Shown piece by piece: positions 33,649 to 42,600 of a stretch of DNA of 48,519 bases. Source of the stretch: an uncultured Clostridia bacterium (GTDB lineage: Bacteria > Bacillota > Clostridia > Christensenellales > Aristaeellaceae); NCBI GenBank assembly GCA_947596085.1, contig CANQEW010000018.1, forward strand, positions 1 through 48,519, written 5' to 3'. Within the stretch, counting starts at the first letter, position 1. The number at the start of each line of letters is the position of its first letter. The translations under genes and the position numbers were made by a program. The notes under the pieces are model-generated. The model made no database searches. It was not told where the DNA came from and saw nothing but the letters and a program-made list of their open reading frames with translations.

Positions 33649-34365
33649 ATGATACCCAAGGTGATTCATTACTGTTGGTTTGGAGGAAAACCGTTGCCGC
33701 CGTCAGCAAAACGGTGTATCGCTAGTTGGAGAAAATTTTGCCCCAATTATGAGATTAAACGTTGGGACGAGTCTAATTTTGATGTGAGTTGTCATCCTTT
33801 TATCAAGACTGCGTATGAAGCGAAAGCGTGGGCGTTTGTTTCAGACTATGCCAGACTCAGAATTATCTATGAACATGGCGGAATTTACTTTGATACAGAT
33901 GTAAAGCTGCTCCGATCGCCAGATTTTCTCCTTGAAAATCCGTGTTATATAGGTGTTCAGCAAAGGGGGCGCCTATGTAACACAGGATTGGGTTTTGGTG
34001 CATCCAAAGGGAATCCCGTGGTGCAGCAGATGCTTCAAAAGTATGATGCGTTGACCTTTGTTCAGGAAGAAAAACGCAAGATGACATGTCCGAGGCTCAA
34101 CATGGCGGTTATAGAAGCAAGGGGATATCACGATTCGGACGCTATTGTCTTTCTGCAGGACGTAACGGTTTATCCAATGCGCTATTTTGATCCAATTTCG
34201 GCAGGGGAATATGATAATCTGCTCTGCAAGGATACTGTTTCGATCCATCAGGGAAGCATGTCCTGGATGAGTTCCGGACAACAAATCAAGCGACAGATTA
34301 TATGTATGATCGGCATCGAAAGAATTGACAGGATAAAACGTGGTTTGAAAGCGCGAATACGATAA
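33649..34365 (+). CDS. Glycosyltransferase family 32 (DXD) enzyme
   Basis: A 238-residue capsule-type glycosyltransferase beginning IPKVIHYCWFGGKPLPPSA, the standard GT32 start. This is why ATG 33649, with AAGGAG at 33634-33639, is chosen over the longer frame from 33592. The metal-binding DXD is in EHGGIYFDTDVKLL, preceded by AWAFVSDYARLRIIY. Later conserved parts are NTGLGFGASKGNP and the histidine in VSIHQGSMSWM. The donor is unknown. The 260-base gap before it contains no gene; a short ATG-led fossil frame (MMIFRKV) starts near 33401. Confidence 0.88.
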   Translation: MIPKVIHYCWFGGKPLPPSAKRCIASWRKFCPNYEIKRWDESNFDVSCHPFIKTAYEAKAWAFVSDYARLRIIYEHGGIYFDTDVKLLRSPDFLLENPCYIGVQQRGRLCNTGLGFGASKGNPVVQQMLQKYDALTFVQEEKRKMTCPRLNMAVIEARGYHDSDAIVFLQDVTVYPMRYFDPISAGEYDNLLCKDTVSIHQGSMSWMSSGQQIKRQIICMIGIERIDRIKRGLKARIR

Positions 34366-34406
34366 TCGTTCGTCGATGTACGTTGTCAAAAGAGAGGGGA
34401 ATCAAG

Positions 34407-35411
34407 GTGAAAATTATTACATGCGCAGGCTACTATCGAACGGGAAGCAGTGCAATAACGGATTACTTGTCAGAGTTTCAGAGTTGCAGTTGTGTGGGAA
34501 GCACTGAGTTTCGCTTCATCTATGATACTGACGGTATACGGGATCTGGAGTATAACATCGTAGAAAACAATGACCGGCTCAATACGAGCATTGCGATCAA
34601 ACGCTTTATTCGCTATACAAAGATTCTAAATGGTGGTTTGATTCGGCGCGGCTACAAAAAGTATATGGGCGATTCGTTTATGCATCACACGCAAGAATTT
34701 GTGGAACGAATTACGGAGCTCAAGAGTGAAGCATGGTCTCATATTGATCGATATGAGCGCGGATCATTGTTTAATTTCATAGATGTCGCATTATGGCTGA
34801 CTGCGGTAAAACTCTCCGCAGGCGCACGTTGCTTTTCCTTGTTAAATATTTGGCATGAAAAATCGTATTATTCGGCGATTGATGAGAAGACCTTTTGCCA
34901 ATATGCAATAGAATACATCGAAAAAGTGATCGGATCAATTACAAAAGAAGACGCGGAGTATACCGTTGTGGATCAATTATTGCCGCCGTCCAATCTTGAG
35001 GCTTATCTAAAGTATTTTCGCGACATCAAAGTAATCGTGGTAGAGCGTGATCCTCGCGATCTTTTCATACTTGAAAATGAAATACATCGATGGGGAAATA
35101 TACCGTATCGGAATGTGGTTGAGTTTTGCAAATGGTTCGAGATTACTAGAAGACATCGCAAAAGAGAAAAATGCGATCAGGAGCATGTCCTTCAATTAAA
35201 CTTTGAGGATCTTGTGTATAAGTATGATGAAGTCACTCAACGACTAATGCAGTTTATTGGACTGAAAGCAGAAGATCATGTTCTGCCCAGATCCCATTTT
35301 GATCCGGAACGATCCATAAAAAATACCAATATGAAAGAAAAGTATCCTCAATACAGTAAAGAAATAAGCTACATTGAAGAGAATTTAGCGGAATACCTTT
35401 ACAGCTTTTGA
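34407..35411 (+). CDS. Sulfotransferase-like protein
   Basis: A 334-residue protein with a GTG start at 34407 and AGAGGGGA at 34393-34400. The N-terminal IITCAGYYRTGSSAITDYLSEF resembles the 5'-phosphosulfate-binding loop of PAPS-dependent sulfotransferases (R-[S/T]-G-[S/T]-[S/T]). VIVVERDPRDLFILENEIH near residue 215 resembles the 3'-phosphate-binding strand-loop, and LNFEDLVYKYDEVTQRLMQFIGL is the usual helix after it. It would sulfate a glycan hydroxyl using PAPS. Fold assignment is fairly good, but sulfation itself is not proven. The flippase start follows 97 bases after its end. Confidence 0.7.
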   Translation: MKIITCAGYYRTGSSAITDYLSEFQSCSCVGSTEFRFIYDTDGIRDLEYNIVENNDRLNTSIAIKRFIRYTKILNGGLIRRGYKKYMGDSFMHHTQEFVERITELKSEAWSHIDRYERGSLFNFIDVALWLTAVKLSAGARCFSLLNIWHEKSYYSAIDEKTFCQYAIEYIEKVIGSITKEDAEYTVVDQLLPPSNLEAYLKYFRDIKVIVVERDPRDLFILENEIHRWGNIPYRNVVEFCKWFEITRRHRKREKCDQEHVLQLNFEDLVYKYDEVTQRLMQFIGLKAEDHVLPRSHFDPERSIKNTNMKEKYPQYSKEISYIEENLAEYLYSF

Positions 35412-35508
35412 TTCATTGGATCCGCATTATCGCAATGAAGAAAGAAAATATTTGAATCTGATAGAAAAGGCTTTGAAACGGGAATGTGAAACGGAGAGAA
35501 TATGTGCC

Positions 35509-36927
35509 ATGAATTCGTATCTGGCAAAGAACATAGGCCTCTTGACAATAGGACAGTTCGGAACAAAGTTTTTGAACTTTTTGCTGGTTCCGCTGTACAC
35601 CAATGTATTGACGACAACGGAATACGGCATCTATGAATTGCTGCACTCGACGGCAACGATTCTGATTCCTATATTGACGATCAATATCTATGAAGCGGTG
35701 CTTCGTTTTTCTCTTGAAAAAAACGAAGATAAAGCGTCGGTTCTTCGCGTAGGGATCAGGTATGTATGCTATGGGACAGTCATAACGGCAGGCATTTTAT
35801 TCATCAATCACGCGGCCGGCTTTAGCAAAACGCTTGACGAGTATTCGGTCTATTTTTTCATGATGTTTTTTACGCAAGCGACCGCGGGCGTCATGTCCTC
35901 GTTTGCTCGGGGAATGGACAAAGTTGCCGACTATTCGATATCGGGCGTCATTGCTACCGCTGTGATTATTATATCGAATGTCGTATTCCTGTTGTGTTTT
36001 CAATGGGGAATCGCGGGCTATCTTTTGGCAAACATATTGGGCCCGTTTGTACAGATCGCATTCATCGCTATCCGGCTGAAGATATGGAAATTGGTGAAAC
36101 TCAGACGAGAAGATGCCCAATTGGCAAGGGAGATGAGAAAATACAGTACACCAACAATTGCGAATGGTATTGCATGGTGGATCAATAATCTGTCCGATCG
36201 ATATATCGTCACATGGCTGTGTGGGATGGCGACAAACGGCATATACTCAGTAGCATCAAAGATTCCAGCAATATTGAATGTTTTCCAATCGATCTTTAAT
36301 CAGGCATGGATGCTATCTTCGGTAAAAGAATTCGATGAAGAGGACGAGTCAGGCTTTTTTTCAAAAGCATATAGCGGCTACAATGGTCTGCTGGTGCTCG
36401 TGTGTACGGGCATTGTGTTTTTTGACAGGATCCTTTCTCATTTCCTCTTTGCCAAGGAGTTTTTTGATGCATGGGAATATGTGCCGTTTTTAACGATATC
36501 GATTATCTTCGGGGCCATTTCAGGCTATGCAGGAGGAATTTTTGCAGCTATAAAGCGTTCAGATATATTTGTGAAATGCTCTGGAGCAGGGGCCATCGCA
36601 AATGTGATCATGAATCTAATCTTGGTTCATGCGATCGGTGCGATCGGCGCGGCGATTTCTACAATGATCTCATATTATATCACGTACGCTGTTAGTATCC
36701 ATTATCTGAGAAAATATATGCGTATCGAATTAGACTTGGTGCGGGACAATGTCGCCTATGTTTTGCTGGTGCTTCAATCCGTTTTCCTGATTGTAACCAA
36801 GGATAAATTAATGGTTTGCTATGCAGCCCAAGTATTTTTTGTGGCAGTACAGTGCGTGCTATACAGGCGGCATGTAAGATATGTCATATGCAATTGCATT
36901 GAAAGAATGAGAGGTAGAACAAAATGA
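35509..36927 (+). CDS. wzx: Polysaccharide flippase (Wzx-type, MATE-like)
   Basis: A 472-residue membrane protein with about 12-14 hydrophobic segments, typical of the oligosaccharide flippase family that moves lipid-linked repeat units across the membrane. The N-terminus NSYLAKNIGLLTIGQFGTKF with LLVPLYTNVLTTTEYGIYEL is characteristic. ATG 35509, with GGAGAG upstream, is preferred over the in-frame TTG at 35416, which would add 31 charged residues. Other familiar parts are ANGIAWWINNLSDRYIVTWL and IFNQAWMLSSVKEF. Its end overlaps the next gene's start (ATGA). Confidence 0.92.
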   Translation: MNSYLAKNIGLLTIGQFGTKFLNFLLVPLYTNVLTTTEYGIYELLHSTATILIPILTINIYEAVLRFSLEKNEDKASVLRVGIRYVCYGTVITAGILFINHAAGFSKTLDEYSVYFFMMFFTQATAGVMSSFARGMDKVADYSISGVIATAVIIISNVVFLLCFQWGIAGYLLANILGPFVQIAFIAIRLKIWKLVKLRREDAQLAREMRKYSTPTIANGIAWWINNLSDRYIVTWLCGMATNGIYSVASKIPAILNVFQSIFNQAWMLSSVKEFDEEDESGFFSKAYSGYNGLLVLVCTGIVFFDRILSHFLFAKEFFDAWEYVPFLTISIIFGAISGYAGGIFAAIKRSDIFVKCSGAGAIANVIMNLILVHAIGAIGAAISTMISYYITYAVSIHYLRKYMRIELDLVRDNVAYVLLVLQSVFLIVTKDKLMVCYAAQVFFVAVQCVLYRRHVRYVICNCIERMRGRTK

Positions 36928-38015
36928 AGTTATGCATGATTAGCCTTGGTGATATGCACGATCCTCGGACGTGGTCCGGCACAGTTCAAGCAGTTACGCA
37001 GAGATTCGAAGATCATGGCCTGAGGGTAGAAGGGCTTAATATCTATAAGAAGCTTCGCCATGCGTTTATCGGCGCGATAAGAAGAGTATATCAACGCTTT
37101 TTCTTTGAACCCTATAATTTTCGCGATGGAGAGTTTGGACAGTATGCATTGAATTCAAAAAGACTGAGGAGATATTTGGCACCTTATCATGTCGATGCTT
37201 ACTTTTTTATGGGCGAATATTGCCTGAATAAGCGGTTCGACGAGAAGGCGAAATACTATGCTTACATTGATCGCATCAGAAGGCCGCTCATTGAGATCAC
37301 CGGTACTACGAAGCCGGGAATGCAGGAGTATCTGAAAAGATATGAGAAAAACGATATCGACAGCTTGAGCCATCTCGATAAGATCTTTACGATGAACGAG
37401 TGGAGCAAAAAACTGATAACGGACTATTATCATATTCCTGAACATAAAGTGATCGACGTGGGCGTAGGCGTCAACGTAGATTTTTTGGAAGAAGAAAAAG
37501 ATTACTCGAGCAGTTCGATGCTGATCGTTTTGAGAAAAGGAACAGAACATTATAAGGGTCTGGACCTGTTGTTGGATGCCTTTCAGATCGCCAAGGAGAA
37601 AATCCCCGATCTGACGCTCAATGTTGTAGGGACACAATACAAGGAAGTGGAAGGAGTTCGTTATTTCTTTAATCAACCACGGAGCGTAACGATCAAGCTG
37701 TTTAAAGAGTGTACGATTTACGCGATGCCGGCCCTTTCGGAACCAAACGGCACCACGTATCTGGAAGCCTTGGCCAATAAATCTCCTACGATTGGCCTGA
37801 ATAGATTTGCATATCCTGAATTCTGCGGATACGGGGAATATGGCTTCATTGCAAAAGGCGACACACCTCAAGATGTTGCGGAAGCGATATGTGAAGCGTT
37901 TTCCGACCGGCTCAGACTGCGCCGCATGGGCGAGGCAGGGCAGCGATATGTAAAGAATAAGTATCGTTGGGATGCAGTGGTGTCTAAAATGCTGGCGTGC
38001 ATGTACGAACAATAG
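36924..38015 (+). CDS. Glycosyltransferase, GT4-like (GT-B fold)
   Basis: A 363-residue transferase. The C-terminal domain is recognisable: VLRKGTEHYKGLDLLLDAFQ, LTLNVVGTQYKEVEG, YAMPALSEPNGTTYLEALAN (E-x7-E) and FIAKGDTPQDVAEAICE. The N-terminal acceptor domain is poorly conserved, which is normal; it starts KLCMISLGDMHDPRTWSGT. ATG 36924 overlaps the flippase stop, so the two are co-translated. The acceptor and donor are not predictable. Confidence 0.85.
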   Translation: MKLCMISLGDMHDPRTWSGTVQAVTQRFEDHGLRVEGLNIYKKLRHAFIGAIRRVYQRFFFEPYNFRDGEFGQYALNSKRLRRYLAPYHVDAYFFMGEYCLNKRFDEKAKYYAYIDRIRRPLIEITGTTKPGMQEYLKRYEKNDIDSLSHLDKIFTMNEWSKKLITDYYHIPEHKVIDVGVGVNVDFLEEEKDYSSSSMLIVLRKGTEHYKGLDLLLDAFQIAKEKIPDLTLNVVGTQYKEVEGVRYFFNQPRSVTIKLFKECTIYAMPALSEPNGTTYLEALANKSPTIGLNRFAYPEFCGYGEYGFIAKGDTPQDVAEAICEAFSDRLRLRRMGEAGQRYVKNKYRWDAVVSKMLACMYEQ

Positions 38016-38114
38016 ATAATGGGAAGCGCTTAATTACAACATTGCGCGGTCAAGATTGATGCCTGCATGGTTGGATGTAGGCACCGTTCTGGCTGCATAG
38101 GGGGTAAAGGTTTG

Positions 38115-38849
38115 ATGAGATCGCATCTGATTCTACCGATGGGCGGTGAAGGATCACGATTCTATAAAAATGGCTACGCAATGCCAAAGCCGTTGATAGA
38201 GATTGCGGGGAAACCATTTTTTTACTGGGCAGCGAAGTCTGTGGTAAATTCCGTTGAGTTGACGGACATAACCTTCGTGGTATTGCGTCAACACATTGAG
38301 CGGCACTATATTGACAGAGAAATCAAGCGCTACTTTCCGCAGGCAAGGATTGTCATGCTTGAACACATTCTTCCAGGCCCAGTTTTTACATGTTTGGAAG
38401 GAGTGAAAGAGTTGTATGACGACGCACCTGTTATTTTCAATGATTGTGACCACATGTTTGGCATGGTGAGCTTGAGCGAGGCATTAAACTCAGGCTGTTT
38501 TGACGCAGATGGAGCGTTGTTGACGTTTGAATCATCCGAGCCACAGTTTAGTTATGTTCAGTATGATTCTGCGGGGCATGTCACGGGTACTGTGGAAAAG
38601 GTCGTTGTGAGCAACAGGGCGATTTGTGGAGCGTATATATTCCGAAATGCACGCGTTTTCCGACAGGCGGCCTCTAAATATATTGTTGATTGTCCATACA
38701 ACGAATGTTTTATGAGTGGCCTATACAACATCTTGTGTAGGGAGGGTAAAAAGGTGGAAGCGCATGCACTTGATTTTCATGTAGAATTCGGAACGCCCGA
38801 GGAGTATGAAAAGGCAAAGCGTTCTCCTTATTTTTCAATACTTCTTTGA
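38115..38849 (+). CDS. Sugar/alditol-phosphate nucleotidyltransferase
   Basis: A 244-residue NTP_transferase enzyme starting RSHLILPMGGEGSRFYKNG with the G-x-G-x-R nucleotide loop and YAMPKPLIEIAGKPFFYW containing the catalytic lysine region. VIFNDCDHMFGMVSL carries the metal-binding aspartate, and VHVEFGTPEEYEKA-like DFHVEFGTPEEYEKAK closes the fold. It would join NTP and a phosphorylated sugar or polyol. The ATG at 38115 follows TAAAGG; the in-frame TTG at 38067 is not supported. It opens a five-gene block (kinase, nucleotidyltransferase-like, HAD, SDR) that looks like one precursor pathway. Confidence 0.85.
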   Translation: MRSHLILPMGGEGSRFYKNGYAMPKPLIEIAGKPFFYWAAKSVVNSVELTDITFVVLRQHIERHYIDREIKRYFPQARIVMLEHILPGPVFTCLEGVKELYDDAPVIFNDCDHMFGMVSLSEALNSGCFDADGALLTFESSEPQFSYVQYDSAGHVTGTVEKVVVSNRAICGAYIFRNARVFRQAASKYIVDCPYNECFMSGLYNILCREGKKVEAHALDFHVEFGTPEEYEKAKRSPYFSILL

Positions 38850-38876
38850 TATAAAGCCATTTGGGGGAAGAGTACA

Positions 38877-39722
38877 ATGCGTATTACGGAATTGGGAGGA
38901 CATTCAGGCTGTCAAGTTTTGCTAAGCGAATCAGAAAATGGGGATGTATATGTTAGAAAGGTGGCCGGAGAGACAGAATATAATGAAAGGTTGATCAGAC
39001 AGGCTGAAAAGCAAAAACTATTTGAAAACAATGTCATCCATGCGCCGAAAGTTTTAAGAAGCGGATATACCGACGAGGGATGCTTTTATTTCGATATGGA
39101 ATATATTCATGGAATTACGATGTCGGAATTCATGAAGACTGTGGAAGTTGGGAAAATTCGCGGGCTAGTTGAAAGGATTACGCATAATCTCGTCAAACTC
39201 GATTCGACAGCCCAGGTGAATGAAGCGATCTTTCAGGAAAAGATCATGAGGTTAAGGGAAGATGTTTCTCCATGGAAGGATCCGACATTGGAACTTGGCC
39301 TTAAAAGGCTGGAGGCCCATAGCTGGTCAAAATTTAGCAATACACCTTGTCATGGTGATTTGACATTGGAAAATATTATTGTAAAGGGCGATCAACTCTA
39401 TTTGATTGATTTTCTGGATTCATTTTACGATAGCTGGATTTTGGACATGGGGACGTTGCTTCAGGATGTACAAATGCTCTGGGCGTACAGAAATCAATCC
39501 CAAATTGAGATCAATACGCTGATTCGGTTGATTGTTTTTCGGGATATATTGCTGGATGAAATGAAACAGATTGCTGGAATCGAGTATATTACGGAAATGT
39601 ACTATGCGCTCTTGTTAAAGTTGATTCGTGTATATCCATATACTGTCGACGCGAAAACGAGGGACTTTCTGGACGAGAAAATCAACTTTGTTATGAAGTT
39701 GATCGATGAGGTTGATCCATGA
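38877..39722 (+). CDS. APH/choline kinase-fold phosphotransferase
   Basis: A 281-residue kinase of the aminoglycoside phosphotransferase superfamily. NTPCHGDLTLENIIVKGDQLYLIDFLDS contains the catalytic H-G-D-x5-N and the metal-binding I-D-F motif. The N-terminal lobe (VRKVAGETEYNERLIRQAEK, DMEYIHGITMSEFM) binds ATP. In polysaccharide clusters such kinases phosphorylate small molecules or sugars before nucleotide activation, so it is unlikely to be an antibiotic resistance gene. The last four bases overlap the next gene (ATGA). Confidence 0.85.
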   Translation: MRITELGGHSGCQVLLSESENGDVYVRKVAGETEYNERLIRQAEKQKLFENNVIHAPKVLRSGYTDEGCFYFDMEYIHGITMSEFMKTVEVGKIRGLVERITHNLVKLDSTAQVNEAIFQEKIMRLREDVSPWKDPTLELGLKRLEAHSWSKFSNTPCHGDLTLENIIVKGDQLYLIDFLDSFYDSWILDMGTLLQDVQMLWAYRNQSQIEINTLIRLIVFRDILLDEMKQIAGIEYITEMYYALLLKLIRVYPYTVDAKTRDFLDEKINFVMKLIDEVDP

Positions 39723-40696
39723 GCGTTTTGCTGGTGCTCTGTGGCGATGGTCGCATGATGAATGACAGACCCCTTATAACAATGCGTCATCCGGATGGCA
39801 AACTTGTTGCTGAAAAAGCAATCGAGGGGATATTTCCCGATACGTATGACAAGATTTTTTATGTTATCACTGAGGATGCGGAAGAGAAGTACCGTGTTGG
39901 TATAGAAATACGCGAAATACTTGGTAGTCGTTATCCTGTCGAGATCATAAAGTTGAAAGAAAAAACGAGTGGACCGGCAGAGACGGTATACAGTGCGCTG
40001 CAAATATCTGGAGTACAGGGCGAGATCACCATAAGAGATTGCAATAATTTCATTTCGCTACCTCAAGAAAGCAGGGGAAATTATATTGCGGGATTGGACA
40101 TTTCACGTTACGCACATACAGTTGACAACCTTCGTTCCAAGAGTTTTGTACTCCGAAATGAACAACAACAAGTATTGGATATTGTTGAAAAACATTTTTG
40201 CTCGGATGTAATTTCCTGTGGATTATATGGTTTTGAACGAACTTCGGATTTTATCGAGGCATATGAAAGATTAAATAATTCGCATTATCCTATAAAAAAG
40301 CTGTATATTAGTCATATTATTTCATATCTCATTGGCTATTCTGGCAGAGTTTTTCATGTCGTAGATGTAACGGCATTTGAAGATTGGAAAACACAGCATG
40401 CATGGGCTGCAACGCAAAGAAGGCATGGCGTTTACTTTTTAGATATGGATAAACTTGATGTAAACAATGAACATGTCGATGAATCTGTGTTAAAAATGCT
40501 ACAAAGTCTTAGCCGTAGCGGAGGGCGGTTTGTGATGTATTTCAGAGAAGAACTTGATGAGAGTGAAATGCTGGCCTATTTGAACGGCAAAGGCATTCAT
40601 GTGCTTAGCGTCGTTGCTGGATGCGGCTATTCAGATGTTTGCAAAATTGTAAATAACCGAAAAAAACTTGAGCAAATTGTATCGGAGGATATATGA
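39719..40696 (+). CDS. Nucleotidyltransferase-like protein of unknown role
   Basis: A 325-residue protein whose first ~220 residues follow the outline of a nucleotidyltransferase: LLVLCGDGRMMNDRPLITM at the position of the nucleotide loop, KTSGPAETVYSALQISG, and ITIRDCNNFISL where the metal aspartate motif sits. The usual G-x-G-T-R loop is absent, so activity is uncertain. The C-terminal ~100 residues (HGVYFLDMDKLDVNNEHV, GGRFVMYFREELDE) form a separate alpha/beta domain I do not recognise. It overlaps the kinase before it and the HAD phosphatase after it by four bases each, so the three are made together and probably work in one pathway. Confidence 0.6.
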   Translation: MSVLLVLCGDGRMMNDRPLITMRHPDGKLVAEKAIEGIFPDTYDKIFYVITEDAEEKYRVGIEIREILGSRYPVEIIKLKEKTSGPAETVYSALQISGVQGEITIRDCNNFISLPQESRGNYIAGLDISRYAHTVDNLRSKSFVLRNEQQQVLDIVEKHFCSDVISCGLYGFERTSDFIEAYERLNNSHYPIKKLYISHIISYLIGYSGRVFHVVDVTAFEDWKTQHAWAATQRRHGVYFLDMDKLDVNNEHVDESVLKMLQSLSRSGGRFVMYFREELDESEMLAYLNGKGIHVLSVVAGCGYSDVCKIVNNRKKLEQIVSEDI

Positions 40697-41247
40697 AGCT
40701 TATTTTGGTCGATATGGATGGAACGTTATTTGATACGAAGGAAGTTAATTTTTTGGCATATCGGGATGCGGTACGTTCCTTTGGATACGAATTGGATTAC
40801 GATTATTTTTGCAAGGAATGTAATGGGAGGCATTATCTTGACTTTTTGCCTGCGTTTACAACAAATGATCCCGATATAATTTCCAGAATCCATACTATAA
40901 AGAAAACTTTGTACAAGAATTATTTGGCTTATGCACGGCCTAATACTTTGTTGATTGAGCTTCTGACCCTTTGCAGCAAGAGCTGTAAGATTGCACTGGT
41001 TACAACCGCCTCAAAGAACAATACATTTGATCTATTAAATCAATTCAAGTTGGTGAACCTTTTTGATTTAATTCTCACAGGTGACGAAGTGAAAAAACGC
41101 AAACCAGATCCGGAATGCTATTTGAAGGCGATGGCATTTTTTGATATTGAAGCCCGAGAATGCGTGGCATTTGAGGATTCAGGTGCAGGAATTCAGGCCG
41201 TGGAGCGTGCGGGGATCACGTGCTTTGCAGCCCTTGGTTTCAATTAA
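40693..41247 (+). CDS. HAD-superfamily phosphatase (beta-phosphoglucomutase-like subfamily)
   Basis: A 184-residue HAD hydrolase. Motif I is LILVDMDGTLFDT with Asp nucleophile and acid/base; motif II is ALVTTASKNN; motif III Lys in KKRKPDPECYLKAM; motif IV AFEDSGAGIQAVERAG. The cap is small and helical. It would remove phosphate from a small sugar or polyol phosphate made by the neighbouring kinase and nucleotidyltransferase genes. A phosphonatase role is unlikely because phosphonate genes are in a separate unit further on and the special cap lysine of PhnX is not evident. Confidence 0.85.
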   Translation: MKLILVDMDGTLFDTKEVNFLAYRDAVRSFGYELDYDYFCKECNGRHYLDFLPAFTTNDPDIISRIHTIKKTLYKNYLAYARPNTLLIELLTLCSKSCKIALVTTASKNNTFDLLNQFKLVNLFDLILTGDEVKKRKPDPECYLKAMAFFDIEARECVAFEDSGAGIQAVERAGITCFAALGFN

Positions 41248-41313
41248 AGGGTAGAATTTGGAGTGAAACAGGAAAACTTAGAAGAATGAGGACTAGGGAA
41301 AGGAGTAGCGTAA

Positions 41314-42333
41314 ATGAAAGCACTTGTCACTGGGGCGGCGGGTTTTATTGGAGGTCAACTTTCTCATGCATTGTGGCAAAGCGGATGGGATGTGGTAGGT
41401 ATTGATAACTTTAGCTATGGGAATAGGGATAATTTGAGGTTTGCGGATACAGATTTAAATGACAATGTGCAGACAATGGATATTCGAGATTACGAAGCAA
41501 TCGCTCGTTTATTTGAAGCCGAACGATTTGATATTGTCTACAATATTGCGGGAATTGCACCATTGCCCGATTGTCAGAGCAATCCGACGGAGGCGGCATC
41601 TGTTAATATTCTTGGATTGGTGAATCTTCTTGAGTGTTCAAGGCGCATGGGGGTTGAACATCTGGTACAGGCATCTACCAATGCAATCTATGAGAATGAA
41701 ACAAACTTTCCTTCCATTGAATCCAGTTATCCACCTCCAACGCTCATTTATCCAAGCACAAAATATTGCGCTGAGCAGTTTTGCAGGAGCTATGCAGAAA
41801 CGTATGGCATGAATATTACCTGCTTGCGCTTTGCAAATGTATATGGCCCACATATCGATTGCTTGCGCAAGCAGCCACCGTTTGTTGGATACATGATACG
41901 CGAACTGTATTATGATCGGGTTCCAGATTTTCACTCGGATGGGAACCAGCGAAGGGATTATATCTATATTGATGATTTGATCGATCTGGCAATGCGGGTT
42001 TCCAAACGCAAAGGTTTTGACGCAGTTAATGTATCGAGCAACCAGAACTATTCTGTGAAAGAACTGTATTCTATGGCGAGTGAACTCATGGGTAAGAGCA
42101 TTCCTGCTAGATACAATCCATCGCAGCATTATTGGGAAAAATATCCGTCGCTATATGAAGGCGTCTACCCCATTCGCTTGGAGATACTAGATCATGAAGT
42201 GAATAAATATTCACTATGCGACAATAGGCACGCAATGCGAGAATATGGATGGTCCCCCAAGGTTTCGATGCGGGAAGGGCTTAAACGTGTTATTGAGTCC
42301 GAATGCGAAATGCTAAAAAAACATGACTCATAA
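41314..42333 (+). CDS. NAD-dependent epimerase/dehydratase (extended SDR)
   Basis: A 339-residue nucleotide-sugar-modifying SDR. KALVTGAAGFIGGQLSHAL is the NAD-binding loop, IAPLPDCQSNP and QASTNAIYEN mark the active site, YPSTKYCAEQFCRSY carries Tyr-x-x-x-Lys, and DGNQRRDYIYIDDLIDLA is the typical substrate-binding arginine region. The likely reaction is epimerisation or dehydration of an NDP-sugar; substrate is not clear. ATG 41314 has AAAGGAG upstream. It closes the middle block. The 260 bases after it are AT-rich and contain a likely promoter. Confidence 0.88.
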   Translation: MKALVTGAAGFIGGQLSHALWQSGWDVVGIDNFSYGNRDNLRFADTDLNDNVQTMDIRDYEAIARLFEAERFDIVYNIAGIAPLPDCQSNPTEAASVNILGLVNLLECSRRMGVEHLVQASTNAIYENETNFPSIESSYPPPTLIYPSTKYCAEQFCRSYAETYGMNITCLRFANVYGPHIDCLRKQPPFVGYMIRELYYDRVPDFHSDGNQRRDYIYIDDLIDLAMRVSKRKGFDAVNVSSNQNYSVKELYSMASELMGKSIPARYNPSQHYWEKYPSLYEGVYPIRLEILDHEVNKYSLCDNRHAMREYGWSPKVSMREGLKRVIESECEMLKKHDS

Positions 42334-42525
42334 ATGGTGCTGAACTTGAAGCAAAAGAAAAACTAAATAACGAAAAAAGCTGACTGGAAATTCAAAGTGC
42401 ATTGGCAGTCATGACAAAAGCAGGGGACGAAGGGAATTCGGAATGAGAGAAAAACATTTAAAAAAGTATGAGTAATAAGAAATACATCTAATCGCATGGG
42501 TAACGAGCAGAGTATTCTTCCACAT

Positions 42526-42555
42526 TTGAAGGACATATTGTAAAAGTCATATTAT
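42526..42555 (+). promoter_or_regulatory. Candidate promoter of phosphonate module
   Basis: TTGAAG (42526-42531), an 18-base spacer and TATTAT (42550-42555) precede the PEP mutase gene by about 45 bases. The rest of the gap from 42334 shows no gene, so the phosphonate genes may form their own transcription unit. Confidence 0.5.
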
Positions 42556-42600
42556 ACGATGCTGGCTGCGCTTTAAAAATTGGAAAGGAAGATGAATATA

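Noticed and set aside
38877..39722. Aminoglycoside resistance gene
   Set aside because: The APH fold is present, but the setting between nucleotidyltransferases in a glycan cluster points to a biosynthetic kinase.
40693..41247. Phosphonoacetaldehyde hydrolase (phosphonate breakdown)
   Set aside because: It lacks the recognisable PhnX cap lysine region and is grouped with sugar-activation genes, not with the phosphonate genes.
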